A DNA stretch of 64,000 nt from Leifsonia soli (GCF_013408745.1 NZ_JACCBJ010000001.1:2294001-2358000); one strand, 5' to 3'; positions 52,528 through 63,992 are shown, numbered from the stretch's first letter. Translations and numbers: made by a program. Notes: generated by a model from the sequence alone, not told the origin.

Positions 52528-53286
52528 TCAGGTGCCGCGGATGCGGCGCGACAGCTCGGCCGCGGCCTCGCGCACCCGGGCGGCGAGCGCATCCCATCCC
52601 TCCTCCGGGACGTTCTCCCGCGGGAAGGTGACCGCGATGCCCGCAGCGGGCCAGCCGGCGTGGTCGCGCACCGACACCGCCACGGAGGCGAAGCCCGGCG
52701 TGACGTCGCCGTCCTCCGTCGCGTATCCCCGCTCGCGGGCCTCGGCCACGACGCGTCGCAGCTCGGCGTAGGAGTGCGGGCCGGCGCCCGTGCGGTCCTC
52801 GAACGCGTCGGAGTCCGGGTACAGGGCGCGCAACTGTTCGCGCGGAAGGGTCGCCAGCAGCGCCCGCCCGCTCGCCGTGAGGTGGGCGGGAAGCCGCACG
52901 CCGACATCCGTCACCAGCCGCGGCCGACGCGGCGCCCGCTCCTCCACGATGTAGACGACGTCGCGGCCGTGGAGCACGGCGACATGACCGGACTCGCCGA
53001 TCGCATCCACCAGCGCGGCCACGATGGGCCGGCCGAGCCTGCTGAGCGGCTGCTGCCGCGAGAACGCGCTCGACAACTCGTACGCGGCCACGCCCAGCCC
53101 GTACCGCCGCGCCTCGGGGAAGTGCAGCACGAAGCCGTGCTCGGACAGCACGGCGAGCAGGTGGTAGACCGTCGAGCGCGGCAGCCCCAGTGCGGCGGCG
53201 ATGGCGGCGGCCGGGGCCGGACCGCGCTGGGCTCCGAGGTAGGCGAGCACACGCAGGGTGTTTTCCGCGGCGGGGACCTTGCTCAC
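52528..53286 (-). CDS. IclR-family regulator, probable regulator of histidine utilisation
   Basis: A 252-residue IclR protein. The N-terminal winged helix covers residues 1-65 (ENTLRVLAYLGA, LGLPRSTVYHLLAVLSEHGFV) and the effector domain 80-250 (GHVAVLHGRDVVYIVEE, PAHLTASGRALLA, GFASVAVSVRDHAG). It is divergent from hutH, and the same palindrome recurs before hutG, so it likely controls the pathway in response to histidine or urocanate. The GTG at 53286 (GGTGGA upstream) is preferred over a GTG at 53334, which would place the operator inside the coding region. Confidence 0.83.
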   Translation of the reverse strand: MSKVPAAENTLRVLAYLGAQRGPAPAAAIAAALGLPRSTVYHLLAVLSEHGFVLHFPEARRYGLGVAAYELSSAFSRQQPLSRLGRPIVAALVDAIGESGHVAVLHGRDVVYIVEERAPRRPRLVTDVGVRLPAHLTASGRALLATLPREQLRALYPDSDAFEDRTGAGPHSYAELRRVVAEARERGYATEDGDVTPGFASVAVSVRDHAGWPAAGIAVTFPRENVPEEGWDALAARVREAAAELSRRIRGT

Positions 53287-53316
53287 CGCATCCACCCCCG
53301 CTCGCGGTCGTCGTAT

Positions 53317-53332
53317 GTCTGGGATACCGGAC
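53317..53332. promoter_or_regulatory. Palindromic operator candidate in the iclR-hutH gap
   Basis: GTCTGGGATACCGGAC is a near-palindrome centred on GGGATACC and flanked by T/A to TGTC...GACA. It differs in one base from the site before hutG (58900-58915). Position between divergent genes fits IclR control of both. Confidence 0.7.
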
Positions 53333-53387
53333 ACCGAGCAGCCTACAGCCGGAGCGCGGACGCCCGGCCCGGAGCGAGGATCGGACC

Positions 53388-54920
53388 ATGCTCCAGACCC
53401 AGACCGCAGTCACCGTCGGCGCCGGACCGCTCACCATCGACGACGTGGTCGCCGTCGCCCGTCACGACGCCCGCGTCGAGCTCGACGGCGACGCCCTCTC
53501 CGGGGTCGCCGCCTCCCGCGCCATCGTCGACGCCCTCGCCGACGACACCGAGCCGCACTACGGCATCTCGACCGGCTTCGGCGCGCTCGCGACAACGTTC
53601 ATCCCCGCCGACCGCCGTGCCCAGCTGCAGGCGAGCCTGGTGCGCTCCCATGCGGCAGGCTCCGGTCCGGAGGTCGAGCGCGAGGTGGTCCGCGCCCTCA
53701 TGCTGCTGCGCCTGTCCACGCTGATGACGGCGCGGACGGGCGCGCGCCCGCAGACCGTGCAGACCTACGCGGCGCTGCTCAACGCCGGGATCACGCCCGT
53801 CGTCCACGAGTACGGCTCGCTCGGCTGCTCCGGCGACCTCGCGCCGCTCGCTCACTGCGCGCTGGCCGCGATGGGCGAGGGGCGCGTTCGGGTCGACGGC
53901 GAGCTGGTCGATGCGGCCGACGCCCTCGCCGCCGCGGGGATCGAGCCGGTGGTCCTGGCCGAGAAGGAAGGGCTCGCGCTCATCAACGGCACCGACGGGA
54001 TGCTCGGGATGCTCGCGCTCGCCATCCACGACCTCCACGGTCTGCTGACCGACGCGGACATCGCTGCGGCGATGAGCGTCGAGGCCCTGCTCGGCACCGA
54101 CGCGGTGTTCGCCGCCGACCTGCAGCGGCTGCGACCGCAGGCGGGCCAGGCGGTCAGCGCCGCCAACCTGCGCGCCCTGCTCGCCGGCTCCCCGATCGTC
54201 GCGAGCCACAAGGGGCCGGAGTGCACGCGGGTGCAGGACGCGTACTCGCTCCGCTGCTCGCCGCAGGTGCACGGCGCGGCACGCGACACGGTCGCGCACG
54301 CCGAGCTGGTCGCCGGGCGCGAGCTGGCGTCCGCCGTCGACAACCCGGTGCTCACGCTCGACGGGCGGGTCGAATCGAACGGCAACTTCCACGGAGCGCC
54401 GGTCGCGTACGTGCTCGACTTCCTGGCGATCGCCGTCGCCGACGTCGCGAGCATGTCCGAACGCCGTACCGACCGCTTCCTCGATCCCGCGCGCAACCAG
54501 GGCCTCCCGCCGTTCCTGGCCCACGAGGTCGGCGTCGACTCCGGTCTGATGATCGCGCAGTACACGGCCGCGGGCATCGTCTCCGAGCTGAAGCGGCTGG
54601 CCGCGCCCGCATCGGTGGACAGCATCCCCTCGTCGGCCATGCAGGAGGACCACGTGTCGATGGGCTGGGCGGCCGCTCGCAAGCTGCGGCGGGCCATCGA
54701 CGGGCTCGCGCGCGTGATCGCCATCGAGGTGATGACGGCAGCGCGCGGAGCCGACCTGCGCGCTCCGCTGCAGCCCGGCCCCGCGACGGGAGCAGTGATC
54801 GCCGCGCTGCGGACCGCCGTCCCCGGCCCCGGCCCCGACCGCCACCTCTCCCCCGAGATCGAGGCCGCCTACGCCCTCGTGACCTCCGGCGCCCTCCGCG
54901 CCGCCGCCCACCTCCCGTAA
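53388..54920 (+). CDS. hutH: Histidine ammonia-lyase
   Basis: A 510-residue enzyme converting histidine to urocanate and ammonia, the first step of histidine breakdown. The MIO cofactor region reads GSLGCSGDLAPLAHCAL about residue 145: Cys-Ser-Gly in place of the common Ala-Ser-Gly. I recall the same variant from Streptomyces enzymes, so it is probably functional. Other family blocks are YGISTGFGALAT, EGLALINGTDGM, QDAYSLRCSPQVHGA and SSAMQEDHVSMG. Length is normal. GGAGCGAGGA precedes the ATG. A hairpin repeat separates it from hutU. Confidence 0.95.
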   Translation: MLQTQTAVTVGAGPLTIDDVVAVARHDARVELDGDALSGVAASRAIVDALADDTEPHYGISTGFGALATTFIPADRRAQLQASLVRSHAAGSGPEVEREVVRALMLLRLSTLMTARTGARPQTVQTYAALLNAGITPVVHEYGSLGCSGDLAPLAHCALAAMGEGRVRVDGELVDAADALAAAGIEPVVLAEKEGLALINGTDGMLGMLALAIHDLHGLLTDADIAAAMSVEALLGTDAVFAADLQRLRPQAGQAVSAANLRALLAGSPIVASHKGPECTRVQDAYSLRCSPQVHGAARDTVAHAELVAGRELASAVDNPVLTLDGRVESNGNFHGAPVAYVLDFLAIAVADVASMSERRTDRFLDPARNQGLPPFLAHEVGVDSGLMIAQYTAAGIVSELKRLAAPASVDSIPSSAMQEDHVSMGWAAARKLRRAIDGLARVIAIEVMTAARGADLRAPLQPGPATGAVIAALRTAVPGPGPDRHLSPEIEAAYALVTSGALRAAAHLP

Positions 54921-54924
54921 CCCC

Positions 54925-54993
54925 CGCCGTCGAGTACGCACAAACTGCACGAAATCAGCGCCGAAACCGTCAGTCTTTGCGGACTCGACGGGG
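54925..54993. repeat. Hairpin repeat, copy 1, between hutH and hutU
   Basis: Arms 54925-54947 and 54971-54993 (19 of 23 positions pair) share GTCGAGT and TTTGCGGACTCGACGG with the copy after hutI at 57860-57931. It could attenuate or stabilise mRNA between the two genes. Confidence 0.7.
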
Positions 54994-55013
54994 CAACGAA
55001 AGGAACGAGAACC

Positions 55014-56692
<1,679 letters not shown>

Positions 56693-56696
<4 letters not shown>

Positions 56697-57850
56697 CCGC
56701 GACGCTGGTCACCGGCATCGGCGAGCTGACGACGTTCGACCCGGCGCATCCCGGTCCTCTCGGCCTGGTCCGGGACGCGGCCGTTCTCGCCGTCGACGGC
56801 CGGATCGCGTGGACGGGTGCGTCCTCTGCGGCGCCCCGATCGGATGCGGACGCGGTGGTCGACGTCGCGGGTGCTGCCGTGATCCCGGGGTTCGTGGACG
56901 CGCACACGCACCTCGTGTTCGCGGGCGACCGAGCGCACGAGTTCGAGGCGCGCATGGCCGGGCGGCCGTATACCGCCGGCGGCATACGGTCCACCGTGGC
57001 GGCGACCAGGGAGGCGACCGAGGATGCGTTGCGCACGCGACTGGCCTGGCTCGTGGCGGAGCTGCACGCGCAGGGTACGACGACATTCGAGGTGAAGAGC
57101 GGGTACGGGCTCACGGTCGCCGACGAGGAGCGGCTGCTCCGCCTCGCGCGCGAGGTGACCGACGAGACCACGTTCCTGGGTGCGCACGTCGTGCCGGCGG
57201 AGTACGCAGACGATGCCGACGCGTACGTGGATCTCGTCACCGGTCCTATGCTCGATGCCTGCGCACCGCACGCCCGCTGGATCGACGTGTTCTGCGAGAC
57301 CGGAGCGTTCAGCGTCGAGCAGTCGGAGCGCATTCTGCGGGCGGGAGCGGAGTGTGGGCTGGGCGTCCGCGTGCACGCAGCGCAACTCGGCCCCGGAGGC
57401 GGCGTCGCCCTGGCGGTGGAGCTGGATGCGGCGAGCGTCGACCACTGCACCTACCTCACCGACGAGGACGTGGAGCGGCTGGCCGCCTCCCGGACCGTCG
57501 CGACGCTGCTGCCGGGCGTCGAGTTCTCGACGCGGCATGCCTACCCGTCCGGACGGCGGCTGCTCGACGCCGGAGCGACCGTCGCGCTGGCCAGCGACTG
57601 CAACCCGGGATCGTCGTTCACGTCATCGATGCCGTTCTGCATCGCCCTCGCCGTGCGCGAGCTGGGTCTGACTCCGGCCGAGGCGCTGCGGGCGGCGACA
57701 CTGGGAGGGGCCGCAGCGCTCCGGCGTGACGACGTCGGCCACCTCCGGCCCGGCGCGCGCGCCGACCTCGCGGTCCTCCGTGCCCCCAGCCATATCCACC
57801 TCGCCTACCGCCCCGGCGTCCCGCTCATCGAGCGCACCCTCCGCCTCTGA
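56693..57850 (+). CDS. hutI: Imidazolonepropionase
   Basis: A 385-residue amidohydrolase that opens imidazolonepropionate to formiminoglutamate. Metal ligands: [20 protein letters not shown] (His pair about residue 68), HAAQLGPGG and the late Asp in [22 protein letters not shown] and FCETGAFS are specific for HutI rather than other amidohydrolases. The ATG overlaps the hutU stop (ATGA). It is followed by a hairpin repeat and the convergent hutG. Confidence 0.95.
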
Positions 57851-57859
57851 CCCCCGCCC

Positions 57860-57931
57860 CCACCGTCGAGTCCGCAAACTTTGCACACGACACGCCGCGC
57901 CGGCGTCCAAAGATTGCGGACTCGACGGTGG
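57860..57931. repeat. Hairpin repeat, copy 2, between hutI and hutG
   Basis: Two 24-bp arms (57860-57883, 57908-57931) differ at one position and enclose a 24-base loop; C-rich and G-rich tracts extend the pairing. Likely a bidirectional terminator for the convergent genes, related to the copy at 54925-54993. Confidence 0.8.
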
Positions 57932-57947
57932 GGGTGCGGGGGTGGGG

Positions 57948-58844
57948 TCAGCGAGCGGCGAGGCCGGCGGCGGCCTCGAGGACGAGGAGCGCGGCGAGAC
58001 GAACGGTGCGCTGGTCGGGGGTGTCGGCGGTCGCATCCACCTCGGCGATGTCGAGCGAGCGGACCAGCGGGGATGCGGCGGCCAGCCGCGCGAAGCGGCG
58101 CAACTCCCACGCCGAGAGTCCCCCGGGAACGGACGCCGGGCACCCCGGCGCCACCGACCGGTCGCAGACGTCCACGTCCAGATCGACGTGGATCGGACCT
58201 CCGGCGGCCCCGGCGATCTCCAGCGCCTCCGCTATGACGTCGTCCAGCGGGCGGGTGTGGAGCTCGTCGCGCAGGATCACGGTGATGCCGTAGTCCGCGG
58301 CGCGGCGGGCGTACGCGGCCGAGTTGGCGAAGTCGGCGATGCCGATCTGCACGATCCGCCGGCCGTCCAGCCCGGCCTCGATGAGCTCCCGGACCGGGGA
58401 GCCGTTCGAGGTGCCGTCCCGCAGGTCGTGATGGGCATCGAGCGTGATCAGTCCCGCCCGGCCCAGGTCGCCACCGACGGACCCGAGCGCGGCCGGAACG
58501 GTCAGCGCGTTGTCTCCGCCGACCGCGACCGTCAGTCGCGACCGGGCCGCCGCCTCCGCCATCGCCGCTGTGGCGCGCGCGCGTCCCTCCGGGCCGTCGG
58601 GAGAGGGCACATCGCCCGCGTCCGCGAAGCGGAGCCCCTCGACCGGCGCGCCCGGCGCGAACGTCGAGTAGCGGCGCAGGGCGTCGCGCACGGCCGCGGG
58701 GGTCGCGCCGGCGCCGGTCGCAGAAAGCGAGGTCTCCTGCGTCGGGATGCCGATCAGCGTCAGGTCCGCACCGTCCGCGCCGAGCGGAGGCCAGTCGCCG
58801 GCGCGCGGCCACAGCGGGTCGACGGAGAGTCCGAGTGCGCTCAT
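57948..58844 (-). CDS. hutG: Formimidoylglutamase (arginase/agmatinase family)
   Basis: A 298-residue binuclear manganese hydrolase. Ligands are visible in AVGGDNAL, LDAHHDLRDG and HVDLDVDVCD. Arginase-family members acting on formiminoglutamate commonly have GGDN in place of GGDH, and the position beside hutHUI makes HutG the best call: formiminoglutamate to glutamate and formamide, the last step. TAGGGT (58857-58852), seven bases from the ATG, suggests a leaderless mRNA. Operator candidates lie 56 and more bases upstream. Confidence 0.88.
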   Translation of the reverse strand: MSALGLSVDPLWPRAGDWPPLGADGADLTLIGIPTQETSLSATGAGATPAAVRDALRRYSTFAPGAPVEGLRFADAGDVPSPDGPEGRARATAAMAEAAARSRLTVAVGGDNALTVPAALGSVGGDLGRAGLITLDAHHDLRDGTSNGSPVRELIEAGLDGRRIVQIGIADFANSAAYARRAADYGITVILRDELHTRPLDDVIAEALEIAGAAGGPIHVDLDVDVCDRSVAPGCPASVPGGLSAWELRRFARLAAASPLVRSLDIAEVDATADTPDQRTVRLAALLVLEAAAGLAAR

Positions 58845-58899
58845 ACCCGCGACCCTAGCGACGACCGACACGGATGCCGTGGCCGCCTCCGGCATCCCC

Positions 58900-58928
58900 G
58901 TCTGGGATCCCGGACGGGTACCCCAGAC
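58900..58928. promoter_or_regulatory. Overlapping operator candidates upstream of hutG
   Basis: GTCTGGGATCCCGGAC (58900-58915) matches the iclR-hutH site in 15 of 16 bases. A second, inverted copy, GTCTGGGGTACCCGTCC read on the minus strand (58928-58912), overlaps it. Either a pair of IclR sites or, less likely, a terminator of the upstream transporter gene. Confidence 0.65.
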
Positions 58929-58952
58929 GCGCGTGCCGGACGCGAGCGGCGG

Positions 58953-61900
58953 TCAGACCTGCGAGCCCCCGGCCGGCCGGGTGAAGACAGGCGGCTGCGG
59001 AGCGGACGGCGCATCGGTGCCGCCGGAGCGATCCGGCCCGGCGGGCGCGGGAGTCACAGGCGCGCCACCGCCCCCACCACCCTCGCCGTCGCCCGGGCCG
59101 CCTCCTGCCGCGGGCTTCGCCGCCTTCCGCGCCGCCTTCCGCTCGCGCCGCCCCTCGACCAGGTTGTAGAGGGTCGGCAGCACGACCAGCGTCAGCACAG
59201 TGGACGAGATCAGTCCGCCGATGACGACGATCGCGAGCGGCTGCGAGATGAACCCGCCGTGCCCGGTGAGTCCGATCGCCATCGGGGTCAGGGCCGCGAT
59301 CGTGGCCAGCGCCGTCATCAGGATGGGCCGGAGCCGTCGCGACGCGCCATGCGCCACGGCGTCCGCCACCGCGAGACCGCGGCGTCGGTACTGGTTCACC
59401 AGATCGATGAGCACGATCGCGTTGGTGACGACGATACCGACGAGCATCAGCAGGCCGATCAGCGACGCGACGCCGAGCGGGATGCCCGAGGCCAGTTGCA
59501 GCAGGATGGCGCCCGTCGCCGCGAACGGCACCGACACGAGCAGCAGCAGCGGCTGCCGAAGCGAGCGGAACGTCGCCACCATGACGATGTACACGATGAG
59601 GATCGCCGCGAGGAGCGCGAGGCCCAGCTGCTGGAACGCGTCGGACTGACTCGACGAGACACCGCCGATCTTCGCGCTCGCCCCGGTGGGGAGCTTCGCG
59701 GCCTTCAGCGCGGCGGTGACGTCGGCGTTCGCCGTGGTCAGGTTGTCCGTGGCCGGCGTCGCCGTCACCGATGCGGTCCGGAGTCCGCGCTGGGTGGTGA
59801 CCGTCGCCGGGCCCTTGACCTCCTTCACGCTGGCGAGCGTGTCGAGCGGCACGACACCGGCCGCCGTCGGGATGGACAGCTGCGCGAGCCCGGCGACGGT
59901 GGTCGGCGGGTTGTCGCTCTGCAGGTAGATCTTCAGGGTCGTGTCGTCGATCGCGACGGACCCCGCCTGCGTCGGCTGGACCGCCTGCGAGACGATCGTG
60001 CCGACGGCCACCTCGCTGAGTCCTGCGGCTGCGGCCTTGGAACGGTCGACATCCACCGAGACGTAGGGCAGGGAAGCGCTGAGGTTGTCGGTCACCTGCT
60101 TCAGCGACGACTTCTTGCGCAGCTGGGCGACCACCGCATCCGTCGCCTTCTGCAGGTCGGCGTTGCTGCTGGCCGAGATGTCCACCTGGATGTCGGTCGA
60201 TCCGCCGAAGCCGCTCGACGCCGAGAGGGTGATCTCGCCCTGGTCCTTGATGGCGGCCAGCTCGTCCTCGATGGTGTTCTGCAGCTTCTCCTGATCGGCA
60301 TCCGGGTCGGTCGTGATCGAGAATGTCGTCCCGCCTCCGCCGCCGGTGAAGGCATCGCGCAGCGAGGAGCCGCTGGAGCCGATGGAGACCTGGACCGTCT
60401 GCACACCCGTGGTGTCGAGCAGCTTCTTCTCGACGACCTTCGCCGCGTCGTCCTTGGACTGGAGGCTCGCGCCCGGGTCCAGGGTCTGCGTCACGGTGAG
60501 GGAGTTCTGGCCGCTCGACCCGAGGAAGTTCGTCTTCAGGAACGGCACGGACAGGAACGTCAGCACCAGCACGACGACCGCAGCGATGATGGTCAGTCCC
60601 GAGTGCTTCAGCGTCCACCGGATGATGGGCAGGTAGCCGGCCTGCAGCCGCGATGGATGCTCGAGCTCGTCGACCCCGGACGCGGCCGCCTCCTCCACCG
60701 ACAGGCCGGCGGTCTCGACGTCCTGACCGCCCTCGTGCTTGTGCGCCTTCGGAGCGCGGAGGAACCAGTAGGCGAGCACCGGCACGATCGTCAGGGCGAC
60801 GAGCAGCGACGACAGCAGGGCGATCGTGACGGTCAGCGCGAACGGCCGGAACAGCTCACCGGTCACATCCCCCACGAACGCGAGCGGGAGGAAGACGGCG
60901 ACCGTCGTGATCGTGGATGCGGTGATCGCGCCGGCGACCTCGCGCACGGCCCGGACGATGGTCACCGCCCGGTCCGCACCGGGCACGAGCTGACGTTTGA
61001 TGTTCTCGATCACCACGATGGAGTCGTCCACCACGCGTCCGATCGCGATCGTCAGAGCACCCAGCGTGATGATGTTGAGGGTGTAGCCGGTCGCCCACAT
61101 GACGATGAAGGTGATCAGCACGCTGGTGGGGATGGAGATCGCGGTGACGAGCGTCGACCGCACCGACAGCAGGAACACCAGGATGACGATGACCGCCATC
61201 GCGAGGCCGAGCAGGCCCTCCTCGGTGAGCGAGTTGATCGACTGCGTGATGAACGGCGCCTGGTCGAAGACGACGGTGATCTTCGTGCCGGAGCCGAGCT
61301 TCTTCTCCAGGCTCGGGATGAGGTCGTTGACCGCGTGCGAGACCTCGACCGTGTTGGCGGACGGAAGCTTGGTGACGGCGATCGTCAGGGCGGGCTTGCC
61401 GTCGACGCGGGAGAGCGTGGTGGTGGGGTCGTCCGTCTCGGCGACGGTGGCGACGTCGCCGATCGTCGGCGGGGTCGCGGTGGCCGTCGCCGCTGCGGCC
61501 GCTGCGCCCGTGGCGCCCGCCGCTCCGGCCGCTCCCGCAGCACCGGAGGCGCCCGCCGCGCCGGCAGCGCCGCCCGCACCCGCCGCGGCGCCGCCGCTCG
61601 ACCCTGCCCCGGCCGCACCGGCCGAACGGATCAGCGGCAGCGCGGCGATGTCCTCCACGGACGACAGCTGCGTCCCGGACTGCACGGACAGCGTCTGCCC
61701 GTTCTCGGTGATGTCGCCGCCCGGGATGAGCACGCCGTTCTGCTGCAGTGCATCCTTGATCGCGGACGACGAGACGCCGGCCGCGGCGAGCTTCGCCGGG
61801 TCCGGCGTGATGGCGATGCGGCGGCCGAGCTCGCCCACCAGCTGCGCGTCGTTGACGCCCTTCACATCCTTCACGTCGGGGAGGACGAGCTTGGTGATGT

Positions 61901-62363
61901 CGTCGCCGAGGGCGCGCTGGTCCGACTTCCCGGTGACGGCGAGCTGGATGACGGGAAGGTCGTCGATGCTGCCGGAGAGCACCTGCGGCTCGACGCCCGA
62001 CGGCAGCGTCGACTTGATGCGGTTGACCGCCTGGTCGATCTTCTGCTCCGCCGTGGCGAGGTCGGTCCCGTAGGTGAACTTCGCGGTGATGATGGACTGG
62101 TTGGTGCTGCTGACCGCGCTCGTGCTGTCGAGGTCCGGGACGCCCTGGATGGCGGCCTCGACCGGCGTGCTGACGTCGTTGTTCACGACCTCCGGCGACG
62201 CGCCGGGGTAGCTGGAGAGCACCACCAGCTGCGGGAACGAGATCGACGGCGCGAGCTCCTGCTTGAGGTTGGTCAGGGCGAGTCCGCCGAAGACCGCGGC
62301 GACGATCGTGACGAGCGCGATCAGGGCACGGTTCTTCATGCTCAGGACAGCGAGGAAGTGCAC
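58953..62363 (-). CDS. RND-family efflux transporter (AcrB/SwrC type) with Ala/Gly-rich insertion
   Basis: A 1136-residue proton-driven exporter with the 12-helix, two-loop RND plan. Typical segments are LKQELAPSISFPQL, YPGASPEVV, the charged helix-4 region VVDDSIVVIENIKR, and LMLVGIVVTNAIVLIDLVNQYR near the end; the two halves each start with a membrane helix. Residues about 248-294 are a low-complexity Ala/Gly run inserted in the outer porter domain, not seen in AcrB. The C-terminus adds a Gly/Pro-rich tail. The GTG has GAGGGGA. No membrane-fusion or outer-membrane partner is nearby, as in SwrC of Bacillus. Possible -10: CATACT (62424-62419). Substrates unknown. Confidence 0.9.
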   Translation of the reverse strand: MHFLAVLSMKNRALIALVTIVAAVFGGLALTNLKQELAPSISFPQLVVLSSYPGASPEVVNNDVSTPVEAAIQGVPDLDSTSAVSSTNQSIITAKFTYGTDLATAEQKIDQAVNRIKSTLPSGVEPQVLSGSIDDLPVIQLAVTGKSDQRALGDDITKLVLPDVKDVKGVNDAQLVGELGRRIAITPDPAKLAAAGVSSSAIKDALQQNGVLIPGGDITENGQTLSVQSGTQLSSVEDIAALPLIRSAGAAGAGSSGGAAAGAGGAAGAAGASGAAGAAGAAGATGAAAAAATATATPPTIGDVATVAETDDPTTTLSRVDGKPALTIAVTKLPSANTVEVSHAVNDLIPSLEKKLGSGTKITVVFDQAPFITQSINSLTEEGLLGLAMAVIVILVFLLSVRSTLVTAISIPTSVLITFIVMWATGYTLNIITLGALTIAIGRVVDDSIVVIENIKRQLVPGADRAVTIVRAVREVAGAITASTITTVAVFLPLAFVGDVTGELFRPFALTVTIALLSSLLVALTIVPVLAYWFLRAPKAHKHEGGQDVETAGLSVEEAAASGVDELEHPSRLQAGYLPIIRWTLKHSGLTIIAAVVVLVLTFLSVPFLKTNFLGSSGQNSLTVTQTLDPGASLQSKDDAAKVVEKKLLDTTGVQTVQVSIGSSGSSLRDAFTGGGGGTTFSITTDPDADQEKLQNTIEDELAAIKDQGEITLSASSGFGGSTDIQVDISASSNADLQKATDAVVAQLRKKSSLKQVTDNLSASLPYVSVDVDRSKAAAAGLSEVAVGTIVSQAVQPTQAGSVAIDDTTLKIYLQSDNPPTTVAGLAQLSIPTAAGVVPLDTLASVKEVKGPATVTTQRGLRTASVTATPATDNLTTANADVTAALKAAKLPTGASAKIGGVSSSQSDAFQQLGLALLAAILIVYIVMVATFRSLRQPLLLLVSVPFAATGAILLQLASGIPLGVASLIGLLMLVGIVVTNAIVLIDLVNQYRRRGLAVADAVAHGASRRLRPILMTALATIAALTPMAIGLTGHGGFISQPLAIVVIGGLISSTVLTLVVLPTLYNLVEGRRERKAARKAAKPAAGGGPGDGEGGGGGGAPVTPAPAGPDRSGGTDAPSAPQPPVFTRPAGGSQV

Positions 62364-62513
62364 AGGGTTCCCCTCGGGGACGACGGTTTCAGGACCGCGC
62401 CGACGCTGGCGCAGAGGAAGTATGACATCGCGGGGTGGGCGGTTTCTTCATGCCTGGGTACGACATCCCGCTACTCCGCCGGGAGTCCCCGGGCGGAGGG
62501 CCCTCGGCCGCGC

Positions 62514-63992
62514 TCAGACGACGCTGGGGAGCGCCCCGGAGTCGAAGTAGGGCACCGGCTCGTTGGCGGCGACCGCCCAGGCCCGGGCGAGTGCCGTGAA
62601 CGCGCGCGCGTACTCGTCGGCGGTGTATGTGATCGGGATGCGGAGGAAGCGCTCGAACGCCCCGTCGATGCCGAACCGCGGCCCCGCCGCGATGAGCAGA
62701 CCGTGGCTGCGCGCTGCCAGGGCGAGCGCCGAGCTGACCGGAGCGCCTATCCCGACCCAGGCCGTGAGACCGCCGTGCTGCACGGGCATCGTCCAGTCGG
62801 GGAACGTCTCCGCGACCAGCCGCCGGACGGTGTCGCGGCCCTGGCGGAGCTGCTCGCGCCGCTCCTCCATGATCTCGGGCAGCTGCGGAATCATCCGCGC
62901 GACGACCAGCTGCTCGAGCACCGGCGTGCCGAGGTCGGTGGACGGCTTCGCGGCGATGAGGCGCTGGATGTGCGAGCGCTCGGCGCGGATCCAGCCGATG
63001 CGCAGTCCGCCCCAGAGGGTCTTGCTGGCCGAGCCGATCATGATCACCGGGGCCCCGGTCGCGGCGGAGTCGGCGTAGGCCGGCATCGGCAGGAACTCGC
63101 CGATCCGGTCGATGTCGAGCTCAGCGGTCGTCTCGTCGGCGACCACGATCGCACCGTGGCCGGCCGCTGCCGCGAGCACCCGCTCCCGCGTCTCCGGCGA
63201 CATCGTCGCGCCGGTCGGGTTGTGGAAGTCGGGAATGAGGTACGCCAGCGCCGGATTCGCGCGGCGGAAGGTCTGCTCGATGGCCTCGACATCCCAGCCG
63301 TCGGGCTGGTCGTCGATGCGGTGCGGGCCGGACTCCGGCGTGGAGACCGTGATCGGGACGAGGCGTGCGCCCGCCAGGCGGATCGCCTCGATGGCGTGCG
63401 GATACGTGGGCACCTCGATGACGACGCGGTCTCCGCGCCCGAGGAAGGTGCGGGCGATCAGAGCGATGGCCTGCTGGGCTCCGACCGTCACCAGGATCTG
63501 GTCGGCGGTCGTCGGCAGACCGCGCGCGGTGTACCGCTCCGCGATCTCGGCGCGCAGGTGCGGGAGCCCCACCGGGTCGTAGCCCGGGTCCGGCAGGAAG
63601 CGCGGCAGCTCCTCGGCGGCCGCACGCGCCGCCGCCGCCAGCGGTGATGCGGCCGGGAGCGACGCCTTGGTGAAGTCCAGCATCCCCTCGCCGCCCACCG
63701 CGGGCAGCGGAAGCGCCGGGCCGGGGAGGCGGGCGACACTGCCGGAGCCCCGGACGCTGTCGATGAAGCCGGCCTCGCGCAGCTGCCGGTAGGCGGCCGC
63801 GACGGTCGTGCGGCTCAGCTCGAGCTTGCCGGCCAGGTCGCGCTCGGCGGGCAGCCGCGTGCCGATCGGGATGCGGCCGTCCAGCACGAGGAGGCGGATG
63901 CGGTCGGCGAGCGCCTGGTAGCCGGCTGCTCCCGTCCGCCAGGTTCCGAGAAGGTGCTCCAGCGAGCGGGCGGTGAGTTGGGCATCCGACAT
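62514..63992 (-). CDS. MocR/PdxR-type regulator (GntR HTH fused to aminotransferase domain)
   Basis: A 492-residue fusion. Residues 25-90 are a GntR winged helix (ADRIRLLVLDGRIPIGTRLPAERDLAGKLELSRTTVAAAYRQLREAG, key part RLPAERDLA). Residues 130-480 are an aspartate-aminotransferase fold with the PLP Lys in GSASKTLWGGLRIGW and PDFHNPTGATMS. Such regulators sense PLP or amino acid complexes and usually control a neighbouring gene; only the right-hand edge, beyond the window, or the RND gene are near. It is complete at 63992, 9 bases from the window end. Confidence 0.88.
   Translation of the reverse strand: MSDAQLTARSLEHLLGTWRTGAAGYQALADRIRLLVLDGRIPIGTRLPAERDLAGKLELSRTTVAAAYRQLREAGFIDSVRGSGSVARLPGPALPLPAVGGEGMLDFTKASLPAASPLAAAARAAAEELPRFLPDPGYDPVGLPHLRAEIAERYTARGLPTTADQILVTVGAQQAIALIARTFLGRGDRVVIEVPTYPHAIEAIRLAGARLVPITVSTPESGPHRIDDQPDGWDVEAIEQTFRRANPALAYLIPDFHNPTGATMSPETRERVLAAAAGHGAIVVADETTAELDIDRIGEFLPMPAYADSAATGAPVIMIGSASKTLWGGLRIGWIRAERSHIQRLIAAKPSTDLGTPVLEQLVVARMIPQLPEIMEERREQLRQGRDTVRRLVAETFPDWTMPVQHGGLTAWVGIGAPVSSALALAARSHGLLIAAGPRFGIDGAFERFLRIPITYTADEYARAFTALARAWAVAANEPVPYFDSGALPSVV

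Noticed and set aside
57726-63647. A plus-strand open frame of about 1970 codons opposite hutG, the RND transporter and the MocR gene.
   Set aside because: Its product is low-complexity, Arg/Asp/Gly-rich and without family features; the minus strand holds well-recognised proteins with normal starts. It is a GC-driven antisense shadow.
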